Assembly (NCBI GenBank): GCA_026260175.1
Contig: JAKCWW010000249.1
Location: forward strand, 1-64,000
Direction of reading: 5' to 3'
Origin: Reticulitermes lucifugus
Taxonomy: Eukaryota; Arthropoda; Insecta; Blattodea; Rhinotermitidae
Length of the DNA: 64,000 bases
Shown here: piece after piece, positions 11,956 through 23,966 of the stretch
Position numbering within the stretch: position 1 is the stretch's first letter
Layout of the letters: the number at the start of each line of letters is the position of its first letter
Translations under genes and position numbers: made by a program
Notes under the pieces: generated by a model
Databases searched by the model: none
What the model saw: the letters and a program-made list of their open reading frames with translations, nothing else
Told to the model about the DNA's origin: nothing

Positions 11956-13629
11956 TTATTTATAATCATTTGGTAGTATATAATAGTTTTGCAAAAGCAC
12001 AAATATTAGAAGAAACCTACAAAACTAAAGCAGTTGTCGATATATTTATGTGAACCTTACATTCCATAAGCTTCCACACTCTTCAAACAATGGTCGTGTT
12101 TTCGAAAAATGGCATTTTAAGCTATGCTCCGTATGTAGTAGGCTTCGAGAGATATATCTTGTGATAGCAAGTGCTGAAAACAATGATTCATACAAGTGGT
12201 TTTAGAAAATAGTAGTTAATCAGGGTCTCATTTTTTAGAAAACATTTCTCATTTTTCACTTTGATTCAGAACGGACACAGCGATATTCTGTATTTTTTAA
12301 AATTGCAGAGCTGTTTCTCCTCGTTATAAACCTTTTTAATTTGCCTTTAAAGAAAAAGGACGCTTGAAATTTTATCGGCCGTATCTTCGATATGTTTGTC
12401 AAATGGGCTCTGCACCAATCTGTAATTTATCACATCCTCCGGGATCCAGAGTTCCACCTCCACAGTTGGTTGTTCCAAATGTTCCATTACAACATTTTAT
12501 ACTCGTACTTCAGGAAATTCAAAATTCTCTTCTTTAAGAAACAAGTATAATGTTGCGAAACAGGCAAACGTGTTATTCTCCTACTTTCTCCTTCTACAAT
12601 GTGAGCTTTCCTGTGACAGCTCTCAAATTCTCTGTTAGCTGAATCACCGTCTGTTCAATGCTGTGCATAGAAATATTCGTCTTAATGATTTCGGTGAAAA
12701 TAACTGAAAAATAGCAATATATAATGTCCACTAAGTACTCGAGAACCTTATAGCCAAGACATCATTTTATGAGGCAAAATGTTGTGACCTCCTTACGAAA
12801 TACAAGGACTCGTTGAGGGACCTTTGTTTGAAACCACCTGATCTTAGAACTAAAAGAAATGCGTGTATTAACAGCACGTATCTGAGCATATTTGGCTAAA
12901 AATCCTGGTGCTTAACAACTTCTTTTTATAAAATTCGCAACTTGGAAAAGTACTTTCATTTCTTTACCCAAATCCCCCAACAGTCTCCTGGAGGCAAAGT
13001 TCTTCCTATGAAGAAAATAATGAAACATTTTCACCTGCTGATTATCTTCAATCAGTCTGGCATAAAGCCTTGGCGCGATCCAAACACTGCTGTTTCGCAC
13101 AAAGTGGAACGTTGTAGTTTAGGCCTCCTTCATTGAAAAAAGTCTTATTTTTTAAGAAATCATTCTCTCTTTTAGTGATAACCAGTGGCCGGCCTAACAG
13201 AAATTCTTTTCCATCTTTTAGCTCTGAACATCATACATATGCAAGGCTGTGTATCGTTACTCACATCAAATGTCGAAGCAATAATTGCAGTCATGCTACG
13301 TGCTTTAATGCACTGTGATAGGAACTTTCCATTTATTAAAGAGGATTATGGCGAACTATCTTGCAGAGTATGTCGACACATTTAACGGTTGCGACACACA
13401 GGTTAAGAACGCGTGATATAAACGGTCAAGACGACAAGTAAAGAACAGACCTCTGTACCACCACGTAATCGCCAGAAAAACTGACACTTTTCCCTGCGAT
13501 AAGCCACATGTTAGATGCTAGAGGAGAAGAAGAAATAACAGCTCAGTCTTATCCACGGGCCTACATCGACTATTACCTCATTTTTTCATAAATATATATC
13601 TTTGAAATGTTCGTCGGTTATCCGCAGAA
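11956..13629. other. Stretch without recognised features
   Basis: A minus-strand frame at 12912-13100 overlaps a plus-strand frame at 12942-13136. Neither resembles a family I know, so no gene is called. Confidence 0.5.
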
Positions 13630-13668
13630 GCCCTTAGCGAGTCGCTATACCGACTACGCTATCCCAGC
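13630..13668 (-). mobile_element. SINE family C, head fragment
   Basis: Read on the minus strand it gives GGGATAGCGTAGTCGGTATA then GCGACTCGCTAAGGGC, the A-box half of the family C tRNA-like head. The B box and body are absent, so this is only a short fragment. Confidence 0.7.
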
Positions 13669-14489
13669 CCACATTGATATTGAGGGCATTCTGGAAGGCA
13701 AAAGCCTTCTCTTTCCTCAGTTCTTGGACCACTGGGTATGATGAAAAGGTGAAAGCTGAGGTGCCTTCTTAGGTGCAAACACTGAACCCAGATTTCTTCC
13801 CGCAGAATTCGTTCACATAATACTCGTATCTCGCTAGCAAATATCTAAATATCTAAACAACTCTGTTGTCATTTCTTCTTCTACTGAACATCTATGTTGA
13901 CGAAATAAACATGAAGGTACCACGTCCTCCGATTACGTTTTTTAACACTTCCTATATAACACCACGCGTAATTTCGAGATCCTTTGTTACTAACGTGTTA
14001 CTATGCTTATGTCTTTCGAACACCACAATGTCGCATATTTGAGTATTCGTATTTCTGACAATGTGAAATTTAAAAGTACGGAGATAGGATAGCTTTTAAT
14101 GTAATGTGTCCTGACCAAATTTCAAGGAAGTGTGTCAGTTGGGGTAAAATATATTATGGCGGACTCTGAAACAAACGTGCTGACAAAAACACGGACATAA
14201 TGCTATCCTAGTCCTAGGTCTGTTACAAAACAAAAATTACACAAGCCAGCATATACACAGTTTACGTATTCGTTATTTGCACCTTGGCCCTTTAAAATGT
14301 TCAGGATATTCCGAATATCTTTCATCAAAACGTTAAAAATATTACAATAGTAAATGCAATTTTGTGTAGCCCACTGTGTCTATTTTTGTTACTGCTATTA
14401 TCATTTACCGTGTTTGGAACGTTTCTAGTGCAGTCACATCTACAAGTATGTGGGCCGCCATTCTTTATTCCCGATTATAGGAAACGAAA
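13669..14489. other. Stretch without recognised features
   Basis: No repeat or exon recognised. Confidence 0.5.
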
Positions 14490-14640
14490 GCTTGCAAGTT
14501 TAAGACGTCATCCAGTGGCATAACATTCACATAAAGTTTCATCAAAGTCGATCCAAGACAGCCAGAGACATACAGAGAAGTAAGCAGACAGGCAGGCAAG
14601 CAGACAGAGGGACGGATGGACAGAAAAACATAACCTTTCC
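14490..14640 (-). repeat. Dispersed repeat with GTCTGTCTG tract, minus strand
   Basis: On the minus strand it reads as a CTGTCTGCTTGCCTGCCTG tract followed by GACTTTGATGAAACTTTATG, the same layout (CTGTC tract, then TTTNNTGAAANTT) as 7760-7850 and 53461-53560. The covering 71-codon frame is low complexity and not a gene. Confidence 0.45.
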
Positions 14641-15366
14641 TACGTGCATTATTTTTGTGTACATCGTAAAAAGGAAGCATACAAATAACAATAATCTAGC
14701 ATAAACTAGGACGTTTTCTAGTACAGCTTATTGCTGACCATTCTTCTTGATTTGAACTGTTCATTAGTGGTGAACGGTCAGTCATTAATAAGCTGTCAGG
14801 TACTGTAATTTTGTGTCTCTCTCTACCTTGGAAAAACGTGTTAAATTAACATAAACTATTTTCAGGTAGTGACAGTACTGACGTACCACATAGCTACATT
14901 GTGTATGCAGTCAGATATCACGAGATGGAACGTTTGCTTGACGCCAGACGCAATTACTGTACCGTCCTTACTCGGTGGTCAGTACTTCGTTCATTATAAT
15001 TAGTACATGAGGATAATGTGGAACATCTTCGGCGGTTTTTCTAAATAATATTTCTTGGTGTGTCAAATTATTGTCTACAGTAAAGAAAGAGTCTGAAGGA
15101 TATTTATATATAATATTTAAAACAAATCTAGAAACAAAATTTATTCGAGTCTTCCTAGCAGCGTATTAAAAGACATTTAAAATATTCCGACATGATTATT
15201 CGGATAAAAACATTTGTTTGTTAGCTTAGATGTGTTGTTGTCCGGACACAATTAATACGTAATTAAGGTACGGCGTTTCTGCTGCAAAGCTTGCGCATCC
15301 GTAAGGAGCGCAGAAATATTCGGACTTTTAATCTGAAGGTAATTCATCCCCGTTGTGTTTACAATA
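14641..15366. other. Stretch without recognised features
   Basis: AT-rich; nothing identified. Confidence 0.5.
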
Positions 15367-15839
15367 CAACCAGAAGTATCATATACTCAGTCCAAACACA
15401 ACTTTTGTTTATCAAATATAACCAGCTACATGTTTCGGCTAATATTAGCCATCATCAGGCGGATCGCGGAATTAAAGATAAAAAGGAAATGTTCACAGCT
15501 GCATGGGAGGTTTGGGATATCGAACTTTTACGAATATATTGTTGTATTATATATATATATATATGTAATAACTATGTAGCCTCACGAATAAAAATCTTGT
15601 AAAGTTATAAAAATTTTGTATATAACCTTTAAAAGGGAGTATGAAGTTATATTAATTATATAGTAATAGTGGTAATTTTACCACTAGATCTCAAACCTCC
15701 CATGCATTTGTGAACATTTTATTTTTATTTTTATATTCGCTACCAGCCTGATGATGGCTATATATGAATCGAAACGTGTAGCTAGTTATATTTGATAAAT
15801 AAAGTTGTGTTTGGACTGAGTATACTGTAAACCTGGTTG
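15367..15839. mobile_element. Foldback element, family L (long inverted arms)
   Basis: Left arm 15367-15522 and right arm 15682-15839 are inverted copies of about 155 bp that match well by eye (shared words: ATACTCAGTCCAAACACAAC, TTTATCAAATATAAC, AGCCATCATCAGG, ATGTTCACA, GCATGGGAGGTTTG). The roughly 160-bp spacer contains an AT microsatellite (15548-15565) and an 8-bp hairpin at 15668-15685. Each arm carries the motif CCTGATGATGG ... CGAAAC. In the left arm (minus) the intervening GGCTAATATTAGCC is a perfect palindrome. The 103-codon frame across it is not a gene. A related half copy lies at 41372. Confidence 0.8.
15548..15565. repeat. (AT)n microsatellite in foldback spacer
   Basis: Short AT run inside the loop of the family L foldback element. 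Confidence 0.8.
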
Positions 15840-16470
15840 TTCAGATTTTTGTTCTAAATATTTAGAGTGTTGTTTGTGCACAAATATAATTGGAAAGTTG
15901 AAGAGAAGTTACTAAGGAAATAGGCTGCATGTATCAAAGCTTGTAAAACATTTAGGCACCGCATAGCTTTCAACAACTTATCTGACCTTCAGGTGGCGTG
16001 ACCAGACTCCTGTCTGCTGTTATCTGTTTGGTTGAATATTCCTGCATGTTTGTCATTATTTTATTTATTCATAGCGGATCATTTACTAACGATACTGAAT
16101 ATAGACAGTATAAATGAGAGTTCGATATATTAATATGCCCAGAACGGCTCAAAGGCTACTGGCTGGCGCGCCAAATCAATGAATCTGTCCATAACTTGCG
16201 CATTACAACAACTAGAGGATCCGGCCCATTGAAAAGTCAACAGGAAGTCGCCTATAAAGTCCACCTGTTTCGTACTTTCTTTGTTCCTTACCTATTCCTT
16301 TCTTAGCCCATTTTTTGTCATAGATATGAAACTATGTACAAGTCGAGGCTGTCTGACCATAAGGCAGTCTGTCAGACACTAAACATGACTACGTCTTCTG
16401 TGAGCATGTAACATAGTCACTCAATGATAAACTGTCTGCTGTTATATAACATCAATTGCTAGATAATATA
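15840..16470. other. Stretch without recognised features
   Basis: Nothing identified between the foldback element and the next SINE. Confidence 0.5.
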
Positions 16471-16742
16471 GTCGATGTAGTGATTATTTTACGGGCTGTA
16501 AAACCGAGGACATGCTGTTCGAGTGCCGGCTGGGGCAAGATATTTTTCTTTTTCCAAAACTTCCAGACCTGCTCTGGGACCAACTGAGCCTCCTATTCAA
16601 TGGTTACCGCTAGAATTTTCCTCAGGGTTAAATTTTCTGGAGCTTAAAGCTGAACACTCACCTGTATGTCGAAGTTAAGAACGCGTGGACCAATAACTTC
16701 ACTAAACCACATGAGTTCATGGTGTATACAGGGACAAAAATT
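16471..16742 (+). mobile_element. SINE family C, old copy
   Basis: It retains GTCGATGTAGTGA (A-box side), GGGGCAAGATATTTTTC, CTCTGGGACCAACTGAGCC, CTCCTATTCAATGG, GCTGAACACTCACCTG and GAGTTCATGGTGTATACAGG in the order of the young copy at 31391. The B box is decayed and no target-site duplication is evident. Confidence 0.75.
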
Positions 16743-16763
16743 TACGTACTTAGCTTACGTAAA
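16741..16763. repeat. Hairpin, 8-bp perfect arms
   Basis: TTTACGTA (16741-16748) and TACGTAAA (16756-16763) flank a 7-nt loop directly at the 3' end of the SINE. Function unknown; it may be chance in AT-rich sequence. Confidence 0.5.
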
Positions 16764-17463
16764 TATCTACGTGTTCTTTTCCAGGGACAGCCACAGTGTG
16801 ACACTGATCACTTGCTTCCTTCACTTGGCGTCCAGTACACGAGGAAAGTTACAAGTTTTCTCTTTCCGGCCTACGGAATTCCATTCCCTTCTTATTTTAT
16901 TTTTCCCTTTACTCAAGAGTTTATTTAACTTCGACATTGATATGTAAATATTAGGTGCAATATTCTAAAAATCCTTATAGAAATTCATTCATGGTTCAGT
17001 ACAGCTCCGATATTTGGTGTTCAACCAGACTGTACAGACGCCTCTCAAAAACTGGCCGTAATTCAGATACCTGCAGAAATTTTACAGCACCTGTTATACT
17101 GTGTAACGATCTTTAGGAAGAGTAGTGCTTTATCTGTCCAAACTTAGGGCATAAAATATTTCGAATTTCGGGGCTACAGTGATGCAGAAAATATTTGTTC
17201 TTAAGGTAAATTTCCCCTCCAGTTAACAGTGACAGGATCTATAGTGTGAAGACGAGGAAATTTTATGTAGAATTTGAGGTGGTCACGGTGGAACGAATTA
17301 GAAACTGATTAAATTCTGGGAATGCCTGCTACTTTGTGGCGCAAAATCCTTTGTCTTCTCTGTTGCTATTTAAAACACAAACACTAAACTATAAAACACT
17401 TCAATTTTGCAACTCTTGTGCGGATGTGAGACTTGATGTCTCATAAGGAGCATAGGCTGAGGG
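16764..17463. other. Stretch without recognised features
   Basis: No supported feature. The overlapping plus-strand frames near 16700-16950 begin inside the SINE and are not genes. Confidence 0.5.
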
Positions 17464-17812
17464 TGTGTGAGAACAGGGTTGTGATAAAGATATTTGGACT
17501 TAAGAAGGAGGAAGTGAGAGAAAGCTGAAGAAAATTGTAGAGCGAGGAGCTTCGCGACGTGTACTGCGCACCAAATATTATTCGGGTGATCAAATAAAAG
17601 ACGAGATGGGCGGTGCATGTAGCACGTTGAGGGAAGGGAGAAATACGTAGATTTTTCTGTAGGAAATCTTTAATTAAAGTGGACACTTGGAAGGCATAAG
17701 CGTAGATGAGAATATATTAATAAAATTGATTTTAAAGAAGTAGATTTGGGAGCGTGGACTGAATTTAGCTGGCTCAGGAGAGGTACAAGTGGTGGGCTTC
17801 TGTAATTAAGGC
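17464..17812 (+). mobile_element. LINE 3' end, lineage 1 (decayed)
   Basis: Conceptual reading gives ENRVVIKIFGLKKEEVRES, then EELRDVYCAPNIIRVIK, then TRWAVHVAR. From memory this matches the C-terminal region of ORF2 in insect non-LTR retrotransposons (typical form: ENKVLRKIFG, LYSSPNIIR, RWAGHVARM). Several in-frame stops and at least one shift near 17700 show it is dead. A last block resembling DWIELAQDRDRWRALVN is visible near 17740-17810. It is 5' truncated, as is usual for LINEs. The same lineage recurs at 29470, 48750 and 51555. Confidence 0.75.
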
Positions 17813-20223
17813 AATGAACTTTCGGGTTTCAATAAATTTATTGACAAGGTGGTACTCCGTGGTGTTAGGTAGTTTGGGGTTGCCACGGTGGAGTGCTGTC
17901 GTTTTATAGACTTTCGGGTTGTGACATCGTTTGATCGTTGATTACCAAAGTTTCGTAGAAGTTCGCTGCCTCCACCTTTACGACTTCAATTTGAATATCG
18001 GGTTTGAAGGTGAATGCATATTCTTTCGAAGCTTTGGTGTCAACCGATAAGACGACAGGATGGGACAGCCCGAATATCCACAACGCGAAATTGTTTTGTC
18101 TTGCTAGGTAGAGGACGCAACTCTTTGACAGGCTTACATAAGGAGAAGCTCAACAATTTATCGTAATCACTCGATAGTGTCAAGAGATTAAAATTAAATT
18201 CATTGAGTTGTGGTGATGCATTTAGTATGCATGCCGAAGACAAAAGTAAGTTTGGGAGAATTCTGACGGAAGGAGTCTCCTGGTAATCCTAATTATATAT
18301 ATGTGGATAAGATTAAAATTGAACTTTATGATACTGGGGTGAGAATATAGACAAAGTGCAGCTACGTCATTTCCTGTTGTGAAAACAATGATAAACAACA
18401 CGGTCCATGAAACGCGAAGGTTTCTTTTGCATCTCCTAGGCCATTAGCTTATGAAGAAAGACCCTTATCCTTAGAGTTGGTTGGGTAGTTAGCTACATAC
18501 AGAACTTGAAATAAGGCTAATTACCTGTTACTTTTTTCAAATATTATTTAAAATTATAAAGTAAAACCAAAGTGTGTAGAATAAGAAACTTATAATAATC
18601 GTTTACAGAAACTCTAAAATCTCCAGCTGTGCGTTATTTCAGCCTTTATATTAAATTTTATATCACAAAACTACCTGACATGTATAACAGTAATTTCTGT
18701 TTGACAGATGAGCTTGTTATAAATTTTAATTTATGATTATGCATTTCCTCATGGCCAAGGGTCGAAATGAGATTTTAGAACTAGGTAGATGTTTAAGCTT
18801 CAGTTGAATAACCGGGAATGTTAAAGACATATGACAAAGGTAATTAGTTAAAATGCAGGCTCCCAAAAAGTGCTTCGCCTCTAAGGCCTATATGTCTCTT
18901 TGTTGCCAAAGCTTGCTGTAATGGAAATAGCTTTTAAAGCACGAAATTCTGCCAGTAGATGTTTAGTATATGTTTGTGTCCACCCTTATGTCGAGCCCAG
19001 CTCATAACTCACCGAATACCTTTACAAAAGTTGGTGTGGTTAAATCAGTCACAAATTTTTACCAGAAACTAAGATTTTTGTCAAGTATTTATTAATATAG
19101 AAGTTTCGAATCGTAACAAATTAAATTACGAATAATTATTTATAACTTCATTTGCACCAAATTATAATTGGGTAGAAATATGTATTAAAATATTTTTAAT
19201 ATTATAAAACAAATCTTCGAATATCCTTATGTGTCAAATTGTAGATTTTAGGCAGCTTCTAGAACATTTCTTTCTTCCTTTCGGTGGAACCAAGTTTCCT
19301 TAAAACAACATCAGAACTGGACGACCTCTAGAACATTGAATCGATTGGCTACCTCTGTTGTATATAATGGAAATCCGAGCTTAGCAACTTTGTGATTGGT
19401 CAGACTGTTTCTTTTTAAAAGAAACAAAAAATAAAGACAGACGACAAAGAAAAGGGAGAGAAGACTGTAACAAATGTAGCTAGGCTTCTGGGTTTGAGAC
19501 TTTTTAATTAGTTTCCGTTTGGTATTTTCATGGTGTTTTTATAAGGTATGGGAAGAAGTGGTGGGGATGAGAGATGTTTGTTAAGTTGGGAGGAAATATT
19601 GTCTCTACGTATCTGGACCGATCTTAACACATAACAAGATATTGTCAAGCTAGTTTGAGAATATATACCTCGTGCAGCTCTTCAAAACACCTGTCCATAA
19701 AACAATTGTTAATGACAACCTATTATTTTCAAAGAGATTAAAGGTAATATGATTCTATTACGGCTCTCTATACACTCTCGAAATCAGTAACGTTGCCTTG
19801 AAAACACATTTAAAAATTCCCTTGGAATTTCAAAGAGTTCCAAGTTGCACAGATGCGCCATCTTTATTTATAACGTGTAAAGTTCTTTACAGTTTCGTCC
19901 CAAATTAAGAACCAAGTAGAAATGACGTGGGATCTTTGGGTCATTTTCAGCCAGTATTTAATAATTTCACTCTCCAAATTAATGTAATAGGCACAAAATG
20001 TTTTTAATTGCAAATTCAAATATTAGTTCAGTGTTCACTCACATTTTTATTAATGTCTTGAATGTGTGTTTTTGTATGGCCGAATACACCCGTCGTGTAT
20101 TATTTGCCACTCGTGGTACTCAGGCCCAAAACTGTAAAAGCCTGCGCCATTAGGGTAAACGTAGTTTATAAATCCATCCTTTTGTGTTTCCCTTCGTCAT
20201 TAGCCTCAGCAGTTATGTATTGC
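17813..20223. other. Long stretch without recognised features
   Basis: AT-rich throughout; no element or exon identified. Confidence 0.5.
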
Positions 20224-20237
20224 AGGTACAAATTTAT

Positions 20238-20494
20238 GGGGCACGCGGTGGCGCAGTTGGTTGAGGCACTGCGCTACAAGCCGGAAGGTCACGGTTTCGA
20301 TTCCCGATGGTGTCATTGGAATNNNNNNNNNNNNNNNNNNNNNNNNNNNNNNNNNNNNNNNNNNNNNNNNNNNNNNNNNNNNNNNNNNNNNNNNNNNNNN
20401 NNNNNNNCCGATTGTCTAGAAATCTGGGAGCCTCAAACTCCTGGAACCCTAAGGGCCTGTCCAGGCCTTTAATGGGATTGCTTTACCGTTACCT
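20238..20494 (+). mobile_element. SINE family B with N gap, 14-bp TSD
   Basis: The head GGGGCACGCGGTGGCGCAGT has a pol III A-box-like block, and TTTCGATTCCCGATGG is the B-box side. The 3' part has CCGATTGTCTAGAAATCTGG and GGCCTGTCCAGGCC, ending in CTTTACCGTTACCT. It is flanked by a perfect target-site duplication AGGTACAAATTTAT at 20224-20237 and 20495-20508. The middle is replaced by 85 N. The 136-codon frame through it is an artefact. Confidence 0.93.
20323..20407. other. Assembly gap (85 N) inside SINE B
   Basis: Aligning both flanks to the complete copy at 57991 predicts about 139 bases between them, so the N count underestimates the missing sequence unless this copy has an internal deletion. 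Confidence 0.9.
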
Positions 20495-20508
20495 AGGTAC
20501 AAATTTAT

Positions 20509-20896
20509 TGTTGCAAAGCTAACCGCACTGTATGTAGCTAGCACACTGTTAAAAACTGAACTTTCTTTCCTTGCAGGTCCTATTGAGTTAAATACTGACG
20601 AAAATCCAGCGGTAAATATTTACATCATGTGTAATATTATCGTCTAACATATTTAAACGGTGGAAACTAATTTAGAAACAATAAGTGTCTAATCGTGAGC
20701 TATGTTTTATTTTTCGTTCTTGGCTCAACAAAGTATGTTTTGGATAACCCGTGTTGCTGAATTATCCGTACACCCCCCCCCCACCACTACCCTGAATAAT
20801 CGAGAGGACACTGTATGCGTTTTATTTGACTGGAATGTTCCTGGACTTTCATTGATTTGCTTTCTCTAGGAAGAATTATAATAATGTTCTTTTCTT
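20509..20896. other. Stretch without recognised features
   Basis: Holds only a run of ten C at 20773-20782 in a CACC-rich context. Confidence 0.6.
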
Positions 20897-21015
20897 CGAG
20901 ATTTGAAGTATTCGTAGCAATATTACTGAAGACTCAATTCTTCTGACGATTACGCCATGTCGACTGCTAAATAGTTACAGTTATTCTGAAGGATTATAGT
21001 GCCTTCATCTTCGGC
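20897..21015 (-). mobile_element. Foldback family K, half copy (K3)
   Basis: The minus strand reads GCCGAAGATGAAGGCACTAT, then GTAACTATTTAGCAGTCGAC, ATGGCGTAATCGTCAGAAGA, then CAGTAATATTGCTACGAA and TTCAAATCTCG. The order equals that of the right arms at 49455 and 38429. The CGAAAC block is degraded here. Confidence 0.7.
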
Positions 21016-22139
21016 TTTAAACAATTTTAAGTGTTTATTTCCTTTAATGCGTATAATCACACTAGAAATAAGAAATTGTCTTCTTGTAACGATTATTTTC
21101 CTTATTGTACTTCAAAGCATAATCGCTCGCGAATTACAAGAGCCGCCATGTGGTGAATCATAATGCAGCAAAAAGGGGAAAGGAAACAACAATGGATACA
21201 GTGGATAAGGGAAGTGGACAGAAGCAAGAGGGATAGGAGGACAGACAGTTGAGTAAAGCGACGTCAAGACTGACGAAGATGGATAACTCTACAATACTTT
21301 GCTGAGATCAATTGAATTTCTTTTCACTTAGCTTTAATGCTTTAACCACTGTCGGGGTGCCTTTTTCTGCAACGGACAGTTTGAAATTGCTCCAGTTGTC
21401 TTCAGAGATGCCTAAATTACTCAATATTTTGATTTGCGATGACTTTGGAGTTAAAGAAAAGTGGTATGAAGATTTGTACGTCTTTTGTAACAATCATTGT
21501 TAATGTATAACTCATGGTCATGATTTATAGATATATATATATCTATATATATAGTAGATATTGATATTTCTTATAGCCCCTGTAATTCTGGAACATTGGA
21601 TTGACGAAATTTATTAATTTTGGTAAACGATATGCTATTATTCCAAAAATGACTTTCCAACAGTCAACTTCAATTGTGCGGACTTGGAATTTACAAATCA
21701 GATTTTCAGCACTTTAAAATCTTATTTCTCTCCCAAAAAAAAGGAAGCGCTAGTGATTTATTTGTAATGCATTTCTCTAATATAAACAAATACGCGTTCC
21801 TTAATGCCTTGTGCATATTCGTAAGAACGTTTAAACCAGGTAGCCTGCTTTTATGAAATCTGTTACAAATGACTTGCCGTTGGATGTCAACCGGCTGAAC
21901 ACATTTTAAGAATCTTTTAAGAGCTAATGTTTCAATAATTCTTAGGACATTTACAAATTTTATTGAAAATTCTATAGTTTCTTGTAAGAAATTTAAAAAT
22001 TACATTAACACTGCTGCATTAGTGTTTTTGTGAACGTGTTTGTTGTTGTCCACGTGACATTTATACTCGTAAGAATTAAGGAACTCTATGTGTGAAATGC
22101 CAAACAGCATGCCCATACATCGGAAGGTTAACTATTGTG
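21016..22139. other. AT-rich stretch with an (AT)n palindrome
   Basis: Contains the AT-rich self-complementary tract at 21528-21556; otherwise nothing recognised. Confidence 0.5.
21528..21556. repeat. AT-rich self-complementary tract
   Basis: ATAGATATATATATATCTAT is followed by further AT repeats. It is a simple repeat able to fold on itself. Confidence 0.8.
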
Positions 22140-22218
22140 TTCTGGGGGTGTGACGTCATGCGTTTCGACAGTCTACAAAACAACACGGCGTCACATCACA
22201 GAAAACAATAATTTTCTT
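22140..22218 (+). mobile_element. Foldback family K, short fragment (K4)
   Basis: GTTTCGACAGTCTACAAAAC, then ACACGGCGTCACATCACAGA and AAACAATAATTTTC. This is the sub-type also seen on the minus strand at 36947-37010, where the word AAAACAATTATTTTCA follows the ACACGGC block. Confidence 0.6.
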
Positions 22219-23667
22219 ACTTACCGCCTTGATAACGGCAATTCTCACTTGGCCAGTTATCACTGTTTTCAGATTTCTGTTCCTAATTCGGAATTTGGAT
22301 TTCCACTCTCCCTGTACTTGTACCGCCTTAACATTCCGTGTTCTCGGCGGACCTGAATTAATGCACATGTAGCTCTAATGAAACAGGAGACCCCTTCCAC
22401 AAGCCAGCACCAGGCTCCGATCAATAGTTAATTAATGTGTTTTGTGGTTGATTGCATCACCTTATCATTATACGCTACACATCCTTCCCCCGCATTTGAA
22501 CTAACCCCCGCACCTCAACGTATTCACTGCTTCGTCTACAGTCTTTTGTCTTCTCTCTCTCGCTCTCTGTCGTTTTAACATTTATCTCCATGTAAGAGGC
22601 TCTCCACAGATTCTGGAGATTGTTTTAAAAATGTATATCACCTCTGTCATTCATCATCCACAAATGAGAGTTTATTCCAAAAGCAACAGCTTCTAATATC
22701 AACACTAAGTTGTAAAATGTGTAGTGTTGGCTGGATGCCATAGAGTCTAAGTTACTAACATCGTCTTTAAATCAATTACAAATACATATATTAAACTGGT
22801 GCAATGAATCAACAGTTGTCACAACCTATAGATAAAGGTCCTATAATAATAAGTTTAGTGTTTTTAATATGAGTTTGTTAGTTACGTGCTGTAAATAAAG
22901 TAGAAGGGCTAAACTCTCATTTATTAGGTGCTGTTTGCAATAATTTCATCAGATCAGCACGTATGGATTTTATGGTGTTGGTCAGTCTTTTTACCTTGTG
23001 TACTACTTACAAGGGTACTGAACGGGAAATTGGCACTGGCATTATAAACTGAAATATGCGAAATAAATTTGATTTGTGGTTCAGATAGAAACTGAAATCT
23101 AACAATTTTGCTTTGTCAAAAAGAAATAAGAGTTCTACGTAATTATGTAAGTAATTATACACATCGTTTAAACATATCATATGTATGTATGTATAAAATA
23201 ATAAGTTATTATTAAATCATACAGAGTTCACTTAAAACAATTTAATTGTGGCAAATCTTTAACTAAACTAAAGTAAAACCTACTTAAACAATTTGTGCCT
23301 CATATCTATGGTTGAGTTTCTATCATCATATTAACTATTGCAATACATAACATGGACGTTAATAATGAAAGATAAATACAAAAAGGGGCATTTTTAAAAT
23401 AGGCCTGTCCATTATTATTGTCTCCGTAATCGTTCTAGTATGAGCTCAAAGTCTAGAAAGTAATAGCACAAGAGACGATTTCATAGATTAGATGAAATGT
23501 TGCCGGAGCGATGGAAAGGAGGATGGTCAGGCGGCAGAAGAACGCAGCTCTGAAGCAAAGTGTTGTTATTCTTCACGTGTACTCGTGTAGTCACACGTCA
23601 TTTGAACACGAAAATGGCGCAGGGGATTAAAAACGGTGTTAGTTCCGCAGTTTTAATTCTAATTCAT
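22219..23667. other. Stretch without recognised features
   Basis: A CT-rich tract at 22549-22570 (CTTCTCTCTCTCGCTCTCTG) is the only simple repeat of note. Confidence 0.5.
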
Positions 23668-23966
23668 TCATTCTGTAGTCTGTCGTACGAGAGGTCCATA
23701 GCCCCTTCCAAAGCGACTTCTCCATAGAGTGCGATCTAGTGCTTCTTCTTTCAATTTCCGGTATCCTGTCCTTTCTTAAGGTCATCCAGTAGCTACTTAT
23801 ATCTTATTCCTCATATTCTCTTCACTTCTATACTTCCCTCTATCTTTCCTTTAATAACATGTTTCAGAAGGCAGTTTCTACGCAAGATGTGACCAATCCA
23901 GTTGGCCTTTCTTCTTTTTATTGTATGTAGGGTAGTCCTCTCCTCCTGGACTTTGTGTAATGCTCT
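23668..23966 (-). mobile_element. LINE 3' end, lineage 3 (decayed)
   Basis: The minus-strand reading gives ALHKVQEERTTLHTIKR, then KANWIGHILRRNCLLKH, VIKGKIEG, LLDDLKK and finally RKLKEEALDRTLWRSRFG and YGPLVRQTTE with a stop at 23668-23670. This order is that of the C-terminal end of a non-LTR retrotransposon ORF2 common in insect genomes. At least four in-frame stops and one shift after LLDDLKK make it non-functional. The 5' part is missing. Confidence 0.8.

Noticed and set aside
20062-20472. 136-codon plus frame
   Set aside because: It runs through the SINE B copy and 85 N, so its openness is partly an artefact of the gap.
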